From contig JAOVVO010000039.1 of the NCBI GenBank assembly GCA_028564675.1, positions 124,001-188,000 of the forward strand: 64,000 bases of DNA. Reading direction: 5' to 3'. The translations under genes were made by a program, and so were the position numbers. Source of the stretch: Onchocerca lupi (lineage: Eukaryota; Nematoda; Chromadorea; Rhabditida; Onchocercidae). The notes beneath the pieces are model-generated. The model had not been told where the DNA came from. It saw nothing but the letters and a program-made list of their open reading frames with translations, and did not search any database. This document shows, piece after piece, positions 47,711 through 59,847 of this stretch (position 1 is the stretch's first letter; every line of letters starts with the position of its first letter).

Positions 47711-48600
47711 TCCGTGGTGTTTTTGATTGTCATCAATCGCTTTGATGATTTCTGAACAATATTACATCGTAAAGTGCTGCTTACTGTTTGGATTTCAGCA
47801 TTTTTGGATTCATGACTTTTTTTTTTGGAGTACGAGAGCAAAACGCTTTTATTCTACTATGGTTTTTAGTCAGTTACTCTTGTGTTGGAATTATCTATTT
47901 TTTCCATTATATTTTAATCCTTCCTGATTTCTTCTTGTCTTTGTGAAATATATTACATAATGCTGAATTATTTTATTGTCCCAGTGATCTTTGCTACAGA
48001 ATAAGCAAAGATTCTTTGATCCCTCCAGTAGTAACGATGTATTGTAACTCTGCGTTAATAGTTTTCGATTCTTCATATTGTTTAATTGAGGCCAAGAAAC
48101 CCTACTGTTCCGAAACCATCATTTAATAGCTGGATTGTTCTTTTCAAATTTAATATTTGAGACATGAAAACAGTCATATATTTTGTCAACTTCCTTTTTG
48201 TTGGTATATTTTCTTGAGAATCCATCCTCCAGTATTTGTTTCTACACTTTACTTTTCGATATTCTTTCTTATGCTTCGAATTATCTTAACACTTTTCAGT
48301 CTTTTAAATTCACTTTTTGTCGGGAAAATTTGAGTTGCAGCGCGTAGAATCTCAAACTTGGGTAATTAAACCTTTATTATAAGAAAAACTCGTTAATACA
48401 AAACACAAATCTTACAAACATTGCATATAAGGCATGAATATTACAAACATTATCTATAAAACATAGCACATTTAATGGGAATTACTATTATAATAACTAA
48501 ATGGTAATAAAATCGAAATGCTGGGTAGAATAAACGGCCTGTAGTGATGGTTGATAAATTTAAAATTGAAAAAGGAAAGGGTCGAAGACGATTATATATG
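47711..48600. other. Unassigned AT-rich stretch
   Basis: Short open frames on both strands have no motifs and no compatible splice sites. Nothing could be assigned. Confidence 0.4.
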
Positions 48601-48601
48601 C

Positions 48602-48703
48602 GCCTTTGTTAGCACAATGCATCTGGGCTTCTGTTAGCACAATGCCGCTAGCCCTTTGTAGCGAGATGCCGCTAGCCCTTTGTTAGCAAGATGTCGATGG
48701 GTT
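48602..48703 (+). repeat. Minisatellite, four units of about 25 bp
   Basis: Four imperfect copies of GCYCTTTGTTAGCANRATGCCGCTA follow one another. The unit is much richer in G and C than its surroundings. There is no open frame through the array. Confidence 0.75.
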
Positions 48704-49073
48704 TATCTATTTTATGTAAATTAAGTTACAAAACCAAAAAAAATGTTTAATCTGGAGAAATGTTACTCCTTATTTGCATTTTAAGGAAAAATTCAATTTT
48801 TGATCTTCAGTTGTTCTGACACTTTTAGTTTACATTCATTAATCAATTGGAATTCATTGTGGAATGAATTTTTAATGAGTTATAGATCGTCAAACCTTTT
48901 AGATAGTAGAACTCTCACGAGAAGTGGTAATTGAATCCATCCCTCCAGTATCTTTTTTTTTTTTGCTCATATTGCATCTCCCTTTAAATAAGTTCCTGAA
49001 GAATGTCTGGAAAACTCTGATTATCTAATAAACTTTGGTCACCTATTTTGAAACTGTTCCGAATTGTCTCTGT

Positions 49074-51265
49074 TGGTAAAATCGAAATATTTTACAATAT
49101 AAATATGATAAGACAATCCAAAACATTTCGTATAGTAAAAAGTTATAATAATTCTCAGACAAATGAATCATTTATCTATATCTTGCCCCAAAAGCCTTCG
49201 TTCTCATATCTTCCAATCTGCTGATAAAGTATATGTGAACCAATTTTTGTATAATTAACATATTGTAAGCTAGTGCCCACTATCAAAATCAAGGATTATC
49301 CATATTAAAAAGAGATTGAGTCAACAAGAATTAATATCTTCAAGATCAGTATCAGCGCCATTCAGTTTCTATCCAGTTTCGAAGACAGTTTCGACGGCAA
49401 TAGGAGCGACAGTTCAACAATACAAGCAGAGCATCAGAAGTAAGAAGAGTGAAGGAAGAAACAATTACAAAAAAAGGAAAATAGGATAACGTAGTGAGCA
49501 TTCAACGACTGCTAATACTTTTTATTATGTACCGTGTATTATTCATCTAATTCTTATAATCATATAAGCGTGAGATTGCATATAAATGCGTATAAAAACA
49601 AATAAAAGGTATTACTAACCTAGCGGAGTTACAACAGCGAGAAGAATCAATCTCCGATCAACAAACTACAAACTATCAGATTTTTTTTCGACAGTCCCCA
49701 CGTTCTAGTGTAAGACACCCAATTTACATAGCAATGATGAGGGCGAGAGCCATTGAATTTTCTTATGCAGCTTTAACGTTCGTTTACTAACGCATATATC
49801 GGGAAATTTTTATAATTTCAGGGAAAGGATCCTCTTATTTGTTGCAGTTTGTTGACTGGAGATTGATTCTTCTTGCTGTTGTGACTCCGCTAGATCAATC
49901 ATAGCTTTATTGAGTCTATAAGATATAACACAATATTGCAATGGTAGGGATTTAGTGAACAATTGAATAGTGATTTTAGCAGATAATAAACCATTTTATA
50001 ATGAATTTATGTGCAATATTTGGTAACATTTGTGATTTCCGATGATTAAAAATTAAATTGTGGAATACAATTTTCTTGGAGTTTAGTGTTATATTAGAAA
50101 AAATATAAACAATACAACTAATGAATTAAATATTATAACTAATCATTGTATATTTACATTATTTTAACAATTTATGTGATAGAATGATTGGTAGTTGAAG
50201 AGAATATTCACATTATTTCAGACCTTACATAAGATCATAAATTTAACTAATACGGGAATGATTTGTTTTTGAAATTTGAGACATTTCACATGATTCCGAA
50301 GTTCTACAGATTGATGATTTATGAATCGAAACAATTACGAAATCACATATTAAAGCCGAAATATTTAGAATATAAAAATTTTTTGATTATCTCTATATTT
50401 TTATATCTCAAAATATTTCGGTTATTCCGACAACGCTCTATCATTGCTAATACCGAACTGTCGCTTGTGCTGTTGAACTGTCGAACTGTTGCCGTCGAAA
50501 TCTTCTTCGAAATTGGACTGGAACTGAACTACCGCTGGTACTAATCTTGAATCCCACAGACATGTCCTATTGTTCCCACATTTACATGTGGTTTATCAAA
50601 TGCCTCTACTATTTGTGCCATTATTATTGTCCGTAATTGTACTTTAACTCATCAACCACACATTGTAGCACTTGTTCATAACAAGAAAGATGCATACTAT
50701 ATTGAGCTCTTCTTTGAGATATGGAACGTAAAACATTTATATAGCCGAACATACTTGCAAGAGTCACATAGCCGGTTAAAAGTGAATAAACATAATTTGC
50801 ATCGCCGTGCCTTGTTTTAACAATTAATGATAAGTCTGGTGGAACTACAGCTGATATTAAAATTACCAGGGCCTGGTAAAGTAGTATATTTCTATAGAGC
50901 AAGAGTTTTGTGCTTTTCGCTCTATGGGTTTACTCCATACGTTTATGGTAGCTCTTTTTTCTGTTATGATCTTTGGTACTGATAGTGGGCGGAGACTTAT
51001 AACATTCATTATACAAAAGATTTACCAAAATGAAGGATAAGAGATGGATAATGCTTACGACAATCTTCAGTCCTTCCTGACAGTTGACATGGATCTCGAT
51101 GTTTCATTCAATGCACATAAGCTCCATTAGCAGATCGGAAGATGAAAGAACAAAGATCTCTGTGCCAAGAGATGAATAATGATTCATTTGAGAATTATTA
51201 CAAATTTCTATACAAAATATTTGGATTTCGTTATATTTTTACTATAAAATATTTCGATTCTACCA
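49074..51265. mobile_element. Foldback (long inverted-repeat) element, copy 2
   Basis: The outer ends are TGGTAAAATCGAAATATTTTA at 49074 and its near-complement ending at 51265. Arm pairs include AATGAATCATTTAT near 49163 with ATAATGATTCATT near 51175, CTAGTGCCCACTATCA near 49270 with TGATAGTGGGCGGAG near 50982, and ACTGTCG..GCCGTCGAAA around 49380 with its complement around 50460-50500. The same sequence family forms copy 1 at 4234-5806 (AATGAATCAT, CAAAGGC, AGTGGGCG blocks). The right arm carries about 420 extra bases (50560-50980). These contain a 92-residue minus-strand open frame (50624-50902) with no recognisable motif. A smaller inverted repeat is nested at 49620-49893. Confidence 0.75.
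49620..49893. repeat. Nested inverted repeat with 52-bp arms
   Basis: The arm at 49620-49671 (starting CTAGCGGAGTTACAACAGCG) pairs with 49842-49893 (ending TTGTGACTCCGCTAG) with few mismatches, around a 170-bp spacer. The arms are more alike than the outer foldback arms, so it may be a separate, younger element. Confidence 0.85.
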
Positions 51266-51777
51266 AAATATTCCCGGTTCCCGATCGAGGAAAACTCAAC
51301 ATCATCAGGCAGGATCTTTTTTAGTGGTATACGTTTTCTAATGGCACTTCCTGTTCTTGATGTCATATTTTCGTCTGGATTCCTAGACGTTTTCTTTGTT
51401 CTTTTGTATATTTCTTCTCACTTCTTCGAGTCATTCTTCACCTCCTCTCCATCTATACTCATTGTTTCGTTGACCTCAAGTGAATACACTCTTAAGATAT
51501 TTCTCGTTGGGCATTTCCACTAATGCAGTTCTTACTGTCTATCTCTACTCTTCTTAATTTCCTTTTTCTTGCCAATTTCCATAGACCTCGAGAGTTGCCT
51601 GATTCATTTCTTAATACAATTTCGTCCTCGTCTTTCAATTTCTTACTATATGGTCATTTGTAAACAATTTAGGCACGCACAGAGTTCTCTCAAACAGTCC
51701 GTCTATTGTTTCGCGGTGAGATAGGCTCAATTCCTCGTCACCACAGTGATCTTTTTTACAAAATGAACAAGGTCTTC

Positions 51778-52030
51778 TCCGAGCTGAATTTCGCTTTGGA
51801 TTTCTTTTCTTGATTTCTTTCGGAACGTTGTTATCGAGATTTCTTGTTTAATTTTCTTCTCTTGACTCAGTTTTGATTTGGACTGCTTTTCTTGATTGCT
51901 TTTGGAACGTCGATTTTTTTCTAAATCGATATTTTCCAAAACTGATCTGTTCTTGTTTGGTTTTCTTTTTCTGTTGACTGAATTTAAGTTCGGATTCCTT
52001 CTTTTGATTTCTTTCTGAATGTTATTATGG
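51778..52030 (-). repeat. Imperfect tandem repeats encoding Lys/Ser/Glu-rich peptide on the minus strand
   Basis: Three units of roughly 85-110 bp each contain GATTTCTTTC or GATTGCTTTT followed by GGAACG or TGAATG. Read on the minus strand they give repeated FRKKSRKE-like peptides. One open frame (51727-51939) covers two units. The composition resembles a disordered linker of a retroelement polyprotein, but no domain confirms this. Confidence 0.5.
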
Positions 52031-52286
52031 TTTGATTCTCGCCGCTTTGCTATGTTATAGCCGGGGATTCTCTTCTTTCTGTCTCCCGGAACTATCGATT
52101 CGTGCTTGCATGCATTGGTTTCTTCTCGAATTCGTAAGATTTGAGTGCGAACAATATCTTCCTCTGTGCTTGCTATTTTCCTCAGGTAGCTTCTTAATTT
52201 GTTGATTGATTAAGATTCATCTCCCGTTGCTTGCCGAGTCGTCTGGAGCATCCTTCCTTGGTCCGTTTGATTTAAAGGCTCTCTTT

Positions 52287-52350
52287 GTCGATAGAACCAT
52301 GATATTTTATAATAAAAATATGATGGAATAATCAAAATATTTTGTGTGAT
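52287..52350. repeat. Third terminus-like fragment of the foldback family
   Basis: AATATTTTATAATAAAAATATGATGGAATAATC.. parallels the left terminus of copy 2 (AATATTTTACAATATAAATATGATAAGACAATCC). It ends with TTTTGTGTGATAG against TTTCGTATAG. Only one arm is seen here. Confidence 0.5.
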
Positions 52351-52671
52351 AGAAATTCGGAATATATCCCAGTCTGACTTTATCTTATAATGTGAAAGAA
52401 AAACCAATTCTAACCAATAAAATTTTTCCCACGAATATTCGTCTCTGTTACAATATAAAAAACTTTCCCGACACTCTTCGTATACTTTGCGTTCGATTGC
52501 AGCTCCAGCCATTCGTATGTTTGATCAAGATTAATGGTGCTTCTTCCTCTTCATTTATTACGTTCAATATTTCTTGATCGTCTTCTACTATCTCCAAATA
52601 TTCCATTTTCCTCTTTCATTATTATGTTGGGATCTTTTGCAAGCAATCTAGCCATTAATCAGTGATAACGT

Positions 52672-53866
52672 TCAAACATATAATTCAATTCTTTCCATCT
52701 TTTCATCAATTATCGCCTTTCGGTTTTTATATTGTTCACATTGTTCGTCATCTGATAAATGTTGGTCGATTGGTCTCCGATCCATCTCTTTCATTTTGCT
52801 GAGGAAGAGTTTCAGGATGTCCTCTTTCGCGGAAGTAGCATTTCCAATATCGTTGATGTCATCTCGGCTCGTGGCATTAAGAAATTGTCGATTTTTATGA
52901 TTTCGAGGAAAGAATTCCTCTTGTTTGTTTGCATTTTGTTGATTGGACTCAGCTAGGTCAACAAAGACCTTTGTTAAGTTTATACAAAAAGTTAAAAATA
53001 CACCAAAAAAATAAAAAAAAAAACTAAAAAAAACCATAAGAATCATAATAAAAGCCGTTCAGCTTTTGATCCTTTTGGAGTAAAGTTTATACTTTCTTTT
53101 TTGATCGTCCTCTTCCTTCGCTCCTTCATTGCTGATGCTCCTGATGAATTGTCGTTAGTGCTGTTGAACTTGGTCGCTGCTGTCGAATTGTTTTTGGAGC
53201 CGTGTTGTAACTAAACTTGAACTTGAACTGGAACTTTTGCTGCCATCTAATTGCTCCCTTTTAAATCTTTCGAAGCTCTTATTTGAACTTCAATGTATCG
53301 TCTCATGATTGCTTAACTTTACTTGTTTGCCTGTGTATCGGGTGTTATTGACAGTAAGTATGTTCATCCTTTCAGCTTGTTAACCCCTTTCGTGCTATTT
53401 GACTTTAACATCTCTTGTTTTTCATAACTGCATCCTTTGACTTTGCCAACATCAACCAACCATATTTTTTTATCCCTATATACAACCAAGTACATCTTTT
53501 TTTCCTGTATACAAATAATTGTATCTTTCGGATTTCACCCACATAATTACGTTTTCGGTTGTAGATTCTGTGTCGATTATTTTTCTCAAATGTTGATCTC
53601 TCTTCCATCCTTTGCATTACACACACAGATATAATACTCTAGAAGCATTACTGATGATGTCCATTACTTCATCGAGTCCATTTAATTTCTCCTCGAATAT
53701 TTTTCCTCACACTTCATACTCTACATACTGTCTTCATTTGAAAGATGCTGATCAGGTAAGTGGATTCATTTCTCTAATTTCGTCAAGAACTAATCTTTCC
53801 TCTTTGCTGATTCGCGCTTCTTGTAATGCTTTTTGATGTGTCGGATTCCCGGCTTATGGTACCAAA
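52672..53866 (-). pseudogene. Decayed gag-like region of a retroelement
   Basis: On the minus strand, charged helical reading frames follow one another with stops and shifts between them. They are EARISKEERLVLDEIREMNP just after the putative primer-binding site, then EEKLNGLDEVMDIISNAS (about 53690-53640), then an open frame from 53046 to 52672. That frame contains NATSAKEDILKLFLSKMKEM and ends MERIELYV. The composition and position right after a tRNA-like sequence suggest a gag relic, perhaps of a BEL/Pao-type element. No zinc knuckle, protease or reverse transcriptase was seen, so the class is a guess. Confidence 0.45.
53841..53864 (-). other. Putative retroelement primer-binding site
   Basis: On the minus strand TGGTACCATAAGCCGGGAATC begins here. 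Its complement ends ...TCGGATTCCCGG, then seven bases, then ACCA, the layout of a tRNA T arm, acceptor strand and CCA end. It lies just upstream of the gag-like frames. No matching tRNA gene is in this window; the tRNA-Phe at 619-691 does not fit. Confidence 0.5.
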
Positions 53867-53879
53867 ATTTCTGCTAGGG

Positions 53880-54799
53880 AAGATCAAATTTAACTAAGAA
53901 AAAAAACTGAATTATTGAACGTAATATAAAACATAAGAAATTTAACTCTCATGCTAATCATAGATTAGTTAGACATTGCTATTTTCAGATACGGTCTCAA
54001 ATTCTCTCATTGAAATATTAATGTTTCTCGTCGCATTGAATAATTGATCCAGCTGGTTTTCATTAATATTCTTATATGCTAGCAACAGTAACATCAGTCA
54101 CAACTATTCCTTGTACCGTTTTTCCTTTTTCAGCTTTCAGCTTCGTTGTTCCAACTAACTTTTGTTCTCTCAATTTAACGAGTTGTTTATCGTTTGTGCA
54201 GAGATCTGTCCATTATGGTTACATTTCTTTCATCAGCCATTTCTCTCTATCATGAGAGACTTTGTTAACAATATCATTGTTTATGCAATTGTTTCTCTTG
54301 AAAATTCTGCTAGATGGCTGCTTTCTATCCTTCAGTGAATTATTTATAGTGTTGCACAGAGACATGAGTAATTCGATCATAGCATATGAGAAATGAGATC
54401 ATTCCATTTCAGATTTCGTTAAGCTAGACAAATCTCGCTGCTTAGAATGACTGAAATGCAAATAATATATGTAGGAATAGTTGAATAATGTAAGCACGTG
54501 GGGAAATATTAGCAGTAAGTTGGATCGGACCGCAGTTCAACCAGTATTTGAGATCATGTATTCTTTTGTTGAGCATAATTCAAGGAGTTATCTATATTTT
54601 TCGATAATGGTTGTAACACGCTGATTCCTTCAGTGTAGTGCGTTGGATTTGGATGGTATAAAAAAGTATGGTTGATACATTTCATCATAGAATGGACTTA
54701 GTCATGCGTTTGTGTTTGAAGCTTACATATGCTTCATCGACACACTCAATAAAACTTGCGCATTTCATTGTATATACATTATATTTGTTGCCCTTGCAG
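53880..54799. other. Possible LTR remnant and 5' flank of the zinc-finger gene
   Basis: If the primer-binding site is real, a 5' LTR should lie to the right of 53870 on the minus strand, but its far end and partner copy were not found. The rest is unassigned AT-rich DNA up to the first recognised exon of the next gene. Confidence 0.3.
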
Positions 54800-57700
54800 G
54801 AAAATTATTGAAGTATTGGATGAATTGTCCGGTAAGTTATTCACGGAATATTTCTTATTTTATTCACTGCTTTATAGATTCTACCTAATTCTCGTATTAT
54901 TTCATTCCTAGTGTATTTTAATATGTATTGTGTTTCAATTTCCATTCCATTACCCATTTTATTCTTCCCTAATTTCCTCTCTTACTCTTTTCATTTTTCT
55001 AATTCGATTCAAGCATCTATATTATTATAAGAAAAGCAAGCAGTATCATATTGAAATGTCGTGGAACACATATCATATATTTTCAGGAACTCTGGTGTCT
55101 TGCATCTGTTGATGGTGCGGAATGCAAGGAAACATTCGATACTTACGATGATTTCGAGGAACATTTTTGTCGGAAGCATCTTGATCTGGCACTATTTGCT
55201 TGTGATGCTAAGGGATGCACAGCTCAATTTGGAACTGTACTACAAATTTTTCGGCATCTAGCAGTCTGCAAGCGTCAAGGCAAAAAGGTTAATCCGAAGA
55301 GAAATACATTTGTAGTATTATTTTTCTTTCTTTATAAAGTGGCGAAGTAATAAAACCTTTTTTTCATGGAATTTTTTTTGAAAATTTTTTGTTTTTTCCA
55401 TATACTACCGAACGATTTCTGTTTATTTTATTTCTTCTTATTATGTTAATATTCAAATTCCGTAGAAGTTATCTTTTTTTTTCCTTCATTTGACTTCTTA
55501 AATTTACAATTTGTGTTTCTTAATTTCACAATTTAATGAATACTGTTGAGTAGTGAGTTTTCAGATAAAGCTGTTGCAATATTCGGACGATACTTTGGAA
55601 AGTTTGGCAGCATTAGATCGAGCGAAATTGTTAGCAGTGCAGTGCTGTGTTAAAAGAGGTAATAGAATTTGAAAAATATCGTTAGAAGGAACAAATCACA
55701 ATATTAATGTTTTTTTTTTCTTTTTAATTAGAAAAGAATTGAAGAGATTTTGGCTGCAAGAAATAATTTTTCTACAATTCTTTCTACTATTCTCATCATT
55801 TCAGCAAAACGAGCACTTGAATTAACTGAAATGAATGATGATGTCACAACTGACCAAGATGGAGAATTAAATGTTCAGTGCTCACTCGGTGATTTCTTAA
55901 AAATATTTCCAGCGTATCTTTTGAAATGTGAACGTAAGAAGGATGTTTCTATTTTACATTTAGCTTTTTTAATTTCATGAACCGAAAGCTAGGTATTTAA
56001 ATTTAAAAACTCTATCACTAATTTGATGTTATCAAATTTGGTAGGCTTTCAAGTTATCTAATCTCCCCTTTAAGTCGAATCGCAGCGCTGTTTTTTGTGC
56101 ATCTTGGTTATTGAAAAAAATTAGATTTACTTCTTGATAAAAAAAATGGTTTTTGCTTTACTGATTATTAATATCCGTATATTAATTCAAGGTCAGTCGG
56201 ATTTCATAATTTTTTCCACTCAGTCTAAAAAAATCACCAAGTTGACACTTGAATTCAAAATTGTGATGACTCAAATTAAAATACAGTAGTGAAACAAAAG
56301 ATTTTCTCATTATCATTTTCTTCTGTTCGTTGCAGATGAAATGGGCTTCCGCAGTTCTTCGGATGATGACCAACTTCACGTGCCAATAATAGAACCTCTT
56401 GGAATTCGTCAAGTAAAAAGTAAGCTTTTAATGTAATAAGATTATATATATTATGGTTTAATTTTTATAATTTGTGAAATATATGTAGATTAAGTTCTAA
56501 ATAACGTAAAAAAGATGAAGGTAATCTCTGATGTGATTTTTTTTTTTTTTTTGCTTCGAATTGTTGTTTAACCATTAATGCTTCTTTTTGTTTGCTTTAA
56601 TATTATTCATTAAAAAACTGATGTTATGATGGAATCATTTCTTATAAGCTGATTGAAATTTATTACAGATGTTGAATCTGGGTCATGTGTCTCAAGAAGC
56701 GATCGTACTGTTACAGCAGCAAGACAAGCCGCATGGAGGCTGAAAGAACAAATGCTTTTGGAAGAGAGGATGAAGAAGAATGTAGTGAAAATCTTCCATA
56801 ATTAATAGCTAAGCACTATTAAGATGAAAAAAAAGTTTTTTGGAGCAAAGTGATATTTGCCTTTCTCCGAATATTGGCCAAAACATTGCAGAAATATGAA
56901 AAAAGTTCAACCCTTTTTTAATATTCTTGCTTCAGCTCTTGCATTTTGAATTAAGATTGTATTGAGGAGTGTGCTGTTTAAGCCAAAGTTAAAATACCAC
57001 TGATGCAGTCGGAAAGTTTTCAAACCATATTCACCATTACGAATTTCAGAAACCACTCGAAAAACCTAGTAGAGATGCGCAGACGAAACAAAAGAAATTG
57101 CCCGTAAAAATAACTGACAAAACTCGCATTTCAGCTCTCATTAACGATGATCCAAAAAAAGTGGTAAATAAAAGATGTGGAACTTATGTATCACATTTTT
57201 TCTTGTAAATCGTATAAATATTCTTACGTTAATCCAAAACTATTTTTATAGTTCGGTGATAATTCTTCAGTGAGATATAGTTTCGCTATTCATATTAGGT
57301 TTTTCGTTTTATTGGAGTCTTTTACTTATTTTTATTTCCATTTTGGGTGATTTCAGAAAAGTGCATTAAGCCATCTCCAAACAATGAAATCGGATCTATC
57401 TCCAGATTATGCTTTAGGTAATATTTTCATTCTTTTCATGAAAAAATTCTGCTGAGAGGCAGTTTGATCTGATTCTTTGAAATATCATGTGAATGCTTTT
57501 TCTTTTTTTTTTTCTCAATAAAGAAGAAAATGAATTACACTGAAAGATTTTATTAGCATCACAATTAAGTATTCAGTATATAATAATCATCAGCAGCATC
57601 AAAAGTGCCATTTATCCATTATAGTAGTTTTGCCTGTGGTGGTCTTTAGATTTCCCAGAAGAGAATCACTGTATTGTCCTTCAAAGCTGTCTGTCTTGCT

Positions 57701-59601
57701 TAATCTTTTCGGCTTACGATAGTTATTATGTTTTTTCTTTTTTACTGTAAATTTTATTATTATGGAGTTCTTATCGCTACGTGATCGACAAATACAATTT
57801 TCAATGGTATTTGAACTATGAAAAATTATGCCATTTAAAATAAGGCAAGTTTTTTTTATTAAAAACAATTGCAAAGAAACTACTTTTTTCTTTTTCAGCA
57901 AATGTGAACGAAACGAACAGACTCGGTGAAAACATTATCAGAAAGCAGTCACATAAAATCGTCAATATAATTGATATGTCAGGTTTGCGTTTCATTAACT
58001 CTTCTTGTTAAAATGCAGTCGTAATGCTTCAAACCATTTATTTTTTATGATTTGAACGATCAGATTTTTATCCTAAATTTAGCAAATTTCAAATCATTTT
58101 CAATCTATATTTATATCAGAATTCTAAGAATTTATGATTTTGTAGGGACAGTGAACTCAGATATGCCTTTCGAATCTACAAAACATATCGTTTCTGCCGA
58201 AAGCAAACCAAAATCACTGTTGGGTAAAACTCAAGACCCAGTAATTTTTCATTTGACCATTGCTTAATTTAACACAACTCTGAATAGAGCAAGGTGTCGT
58301 GAATGAACTTGAATAAGATTTATAGTGAAACCTGGCTATTACATAATTTTATGTTCACCAAACTATCATTATCATATGAAATATTCTCCACTTTCTTTTG
58401 TAATTTCAAATAGCTGTATTATTAAATCGTTATCACAATTTTACATATACTATGATGAGATGGTTTCAAATCGCTTAGTATTACTATTAAAGTATTTTGA
58501 AATTTCTCTTTTATAGTGTATAATCTTTATTAAACAAGAGAAATTTATTATCTTCGTCTTCCGAAGTGAATAACTTTAGATATTTCAGAAACAACCAAAA
58601 ATCTTCGAAAGTAGTCTTCCAGCTAATCCTAATCATCCTCCAAAAATTTATGGTATACAATTCACTTTTTTCGCTTGTAGTTCAAACGATATGTATGTAC
58701 TGAAAAATTGTTATTAACTTTGTTGTAAAGCATAAAGAAAAATACTTCTATCAGAAATTGACTTCCTTGATATGTTTTGTGCTTCATGCAAATTAGATGT
58801 TCAACAATATTGAAAAGATTCAATTTTATGTTGTGTCCAACGAATCTTATATTCTTTCGAACATTTTACAGGTGCATTACATCCACAGATATCATCTGGT
58901 GCTATCGATACTCGACCTCCAGACTATTCGGAGTTTGTAAGAAATCCCGTGATAAATCCTACGCTTCGTGAAATACCTCTTTCTCGGTTTCCTATTCCAC
59001 CATTACAGATTCCATCTGTTCGATCATCGAATGATTGTCGAAATACTTCTGAAATTAATTGCCCACTCTCGAGTACCATTCTAGCATCGCAATCATCGAT
59101 GTTACCTAGTTCTCAAGTCGATGTGCAGCAGAATCGTAATATCGAGCGTCATGGGATCTTGCGAACGGCAAGAATTAAAAACATATTTCAGGGTGTAAAT
59201 AATAATTGTACTGAGGTGCACTATATTATTTACGACAATATTTCCGTAATTTTGGCTTTATATTTTACTGTTGACTTTTTTTTATGTAAGAAAAGTTCTT
59301 ATTATGTATTCTTTTGCATACTTTCAGGAATTTCTTCAAAAAAGACATGGATTTCAAAATGTGGTAGGAACTGTGGAAGAGGCTGGTCAAATGGATTTCA
59401 ATGTCTTAAACTTGTGAGTCATTTACTTGTTTGGAAAAAGAAAATATTGCAGAACATCATTAAAATACTATTTTCCAGGTTTTCACGAATGCAAGAATGC
59501 AAGACGCTTGAGCATCTGAAAGTAAGCACGACGGAGGCAAAGGAACTTGAGCGGCCAGGAGGTATATGCTATGTTTTAATTGATAGTTTAATCATGCTTT
59601 G

Positions 59602-59635
<34 letters not shown>

Positions 59636-59816
59636 AAATTTTAACATTGTAAATTAACGAATACTTAATCTTGCATGCATAGACAATGTAGATTAAAAAT
59701 TAAAAATGGGATAGTGGAAGAGGTCTGTAAGGAATGGATTGGAATTCAAATATGTTTCGATGAATAGAATTACTTATATTTTTCTATCTCTTCGTCCCTT
59801 CTTTTTGATTTATCAG

Positions 59817-59847
<31 letters not shown>

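Noticed and set aside
58949..59644. 231-residue single-exon gene
   Set aside because: Its first part is exon 12 of the zinc-finger gene. The remainder reads through two introns and ends in a poly-Phe run from a poly(T) tract.
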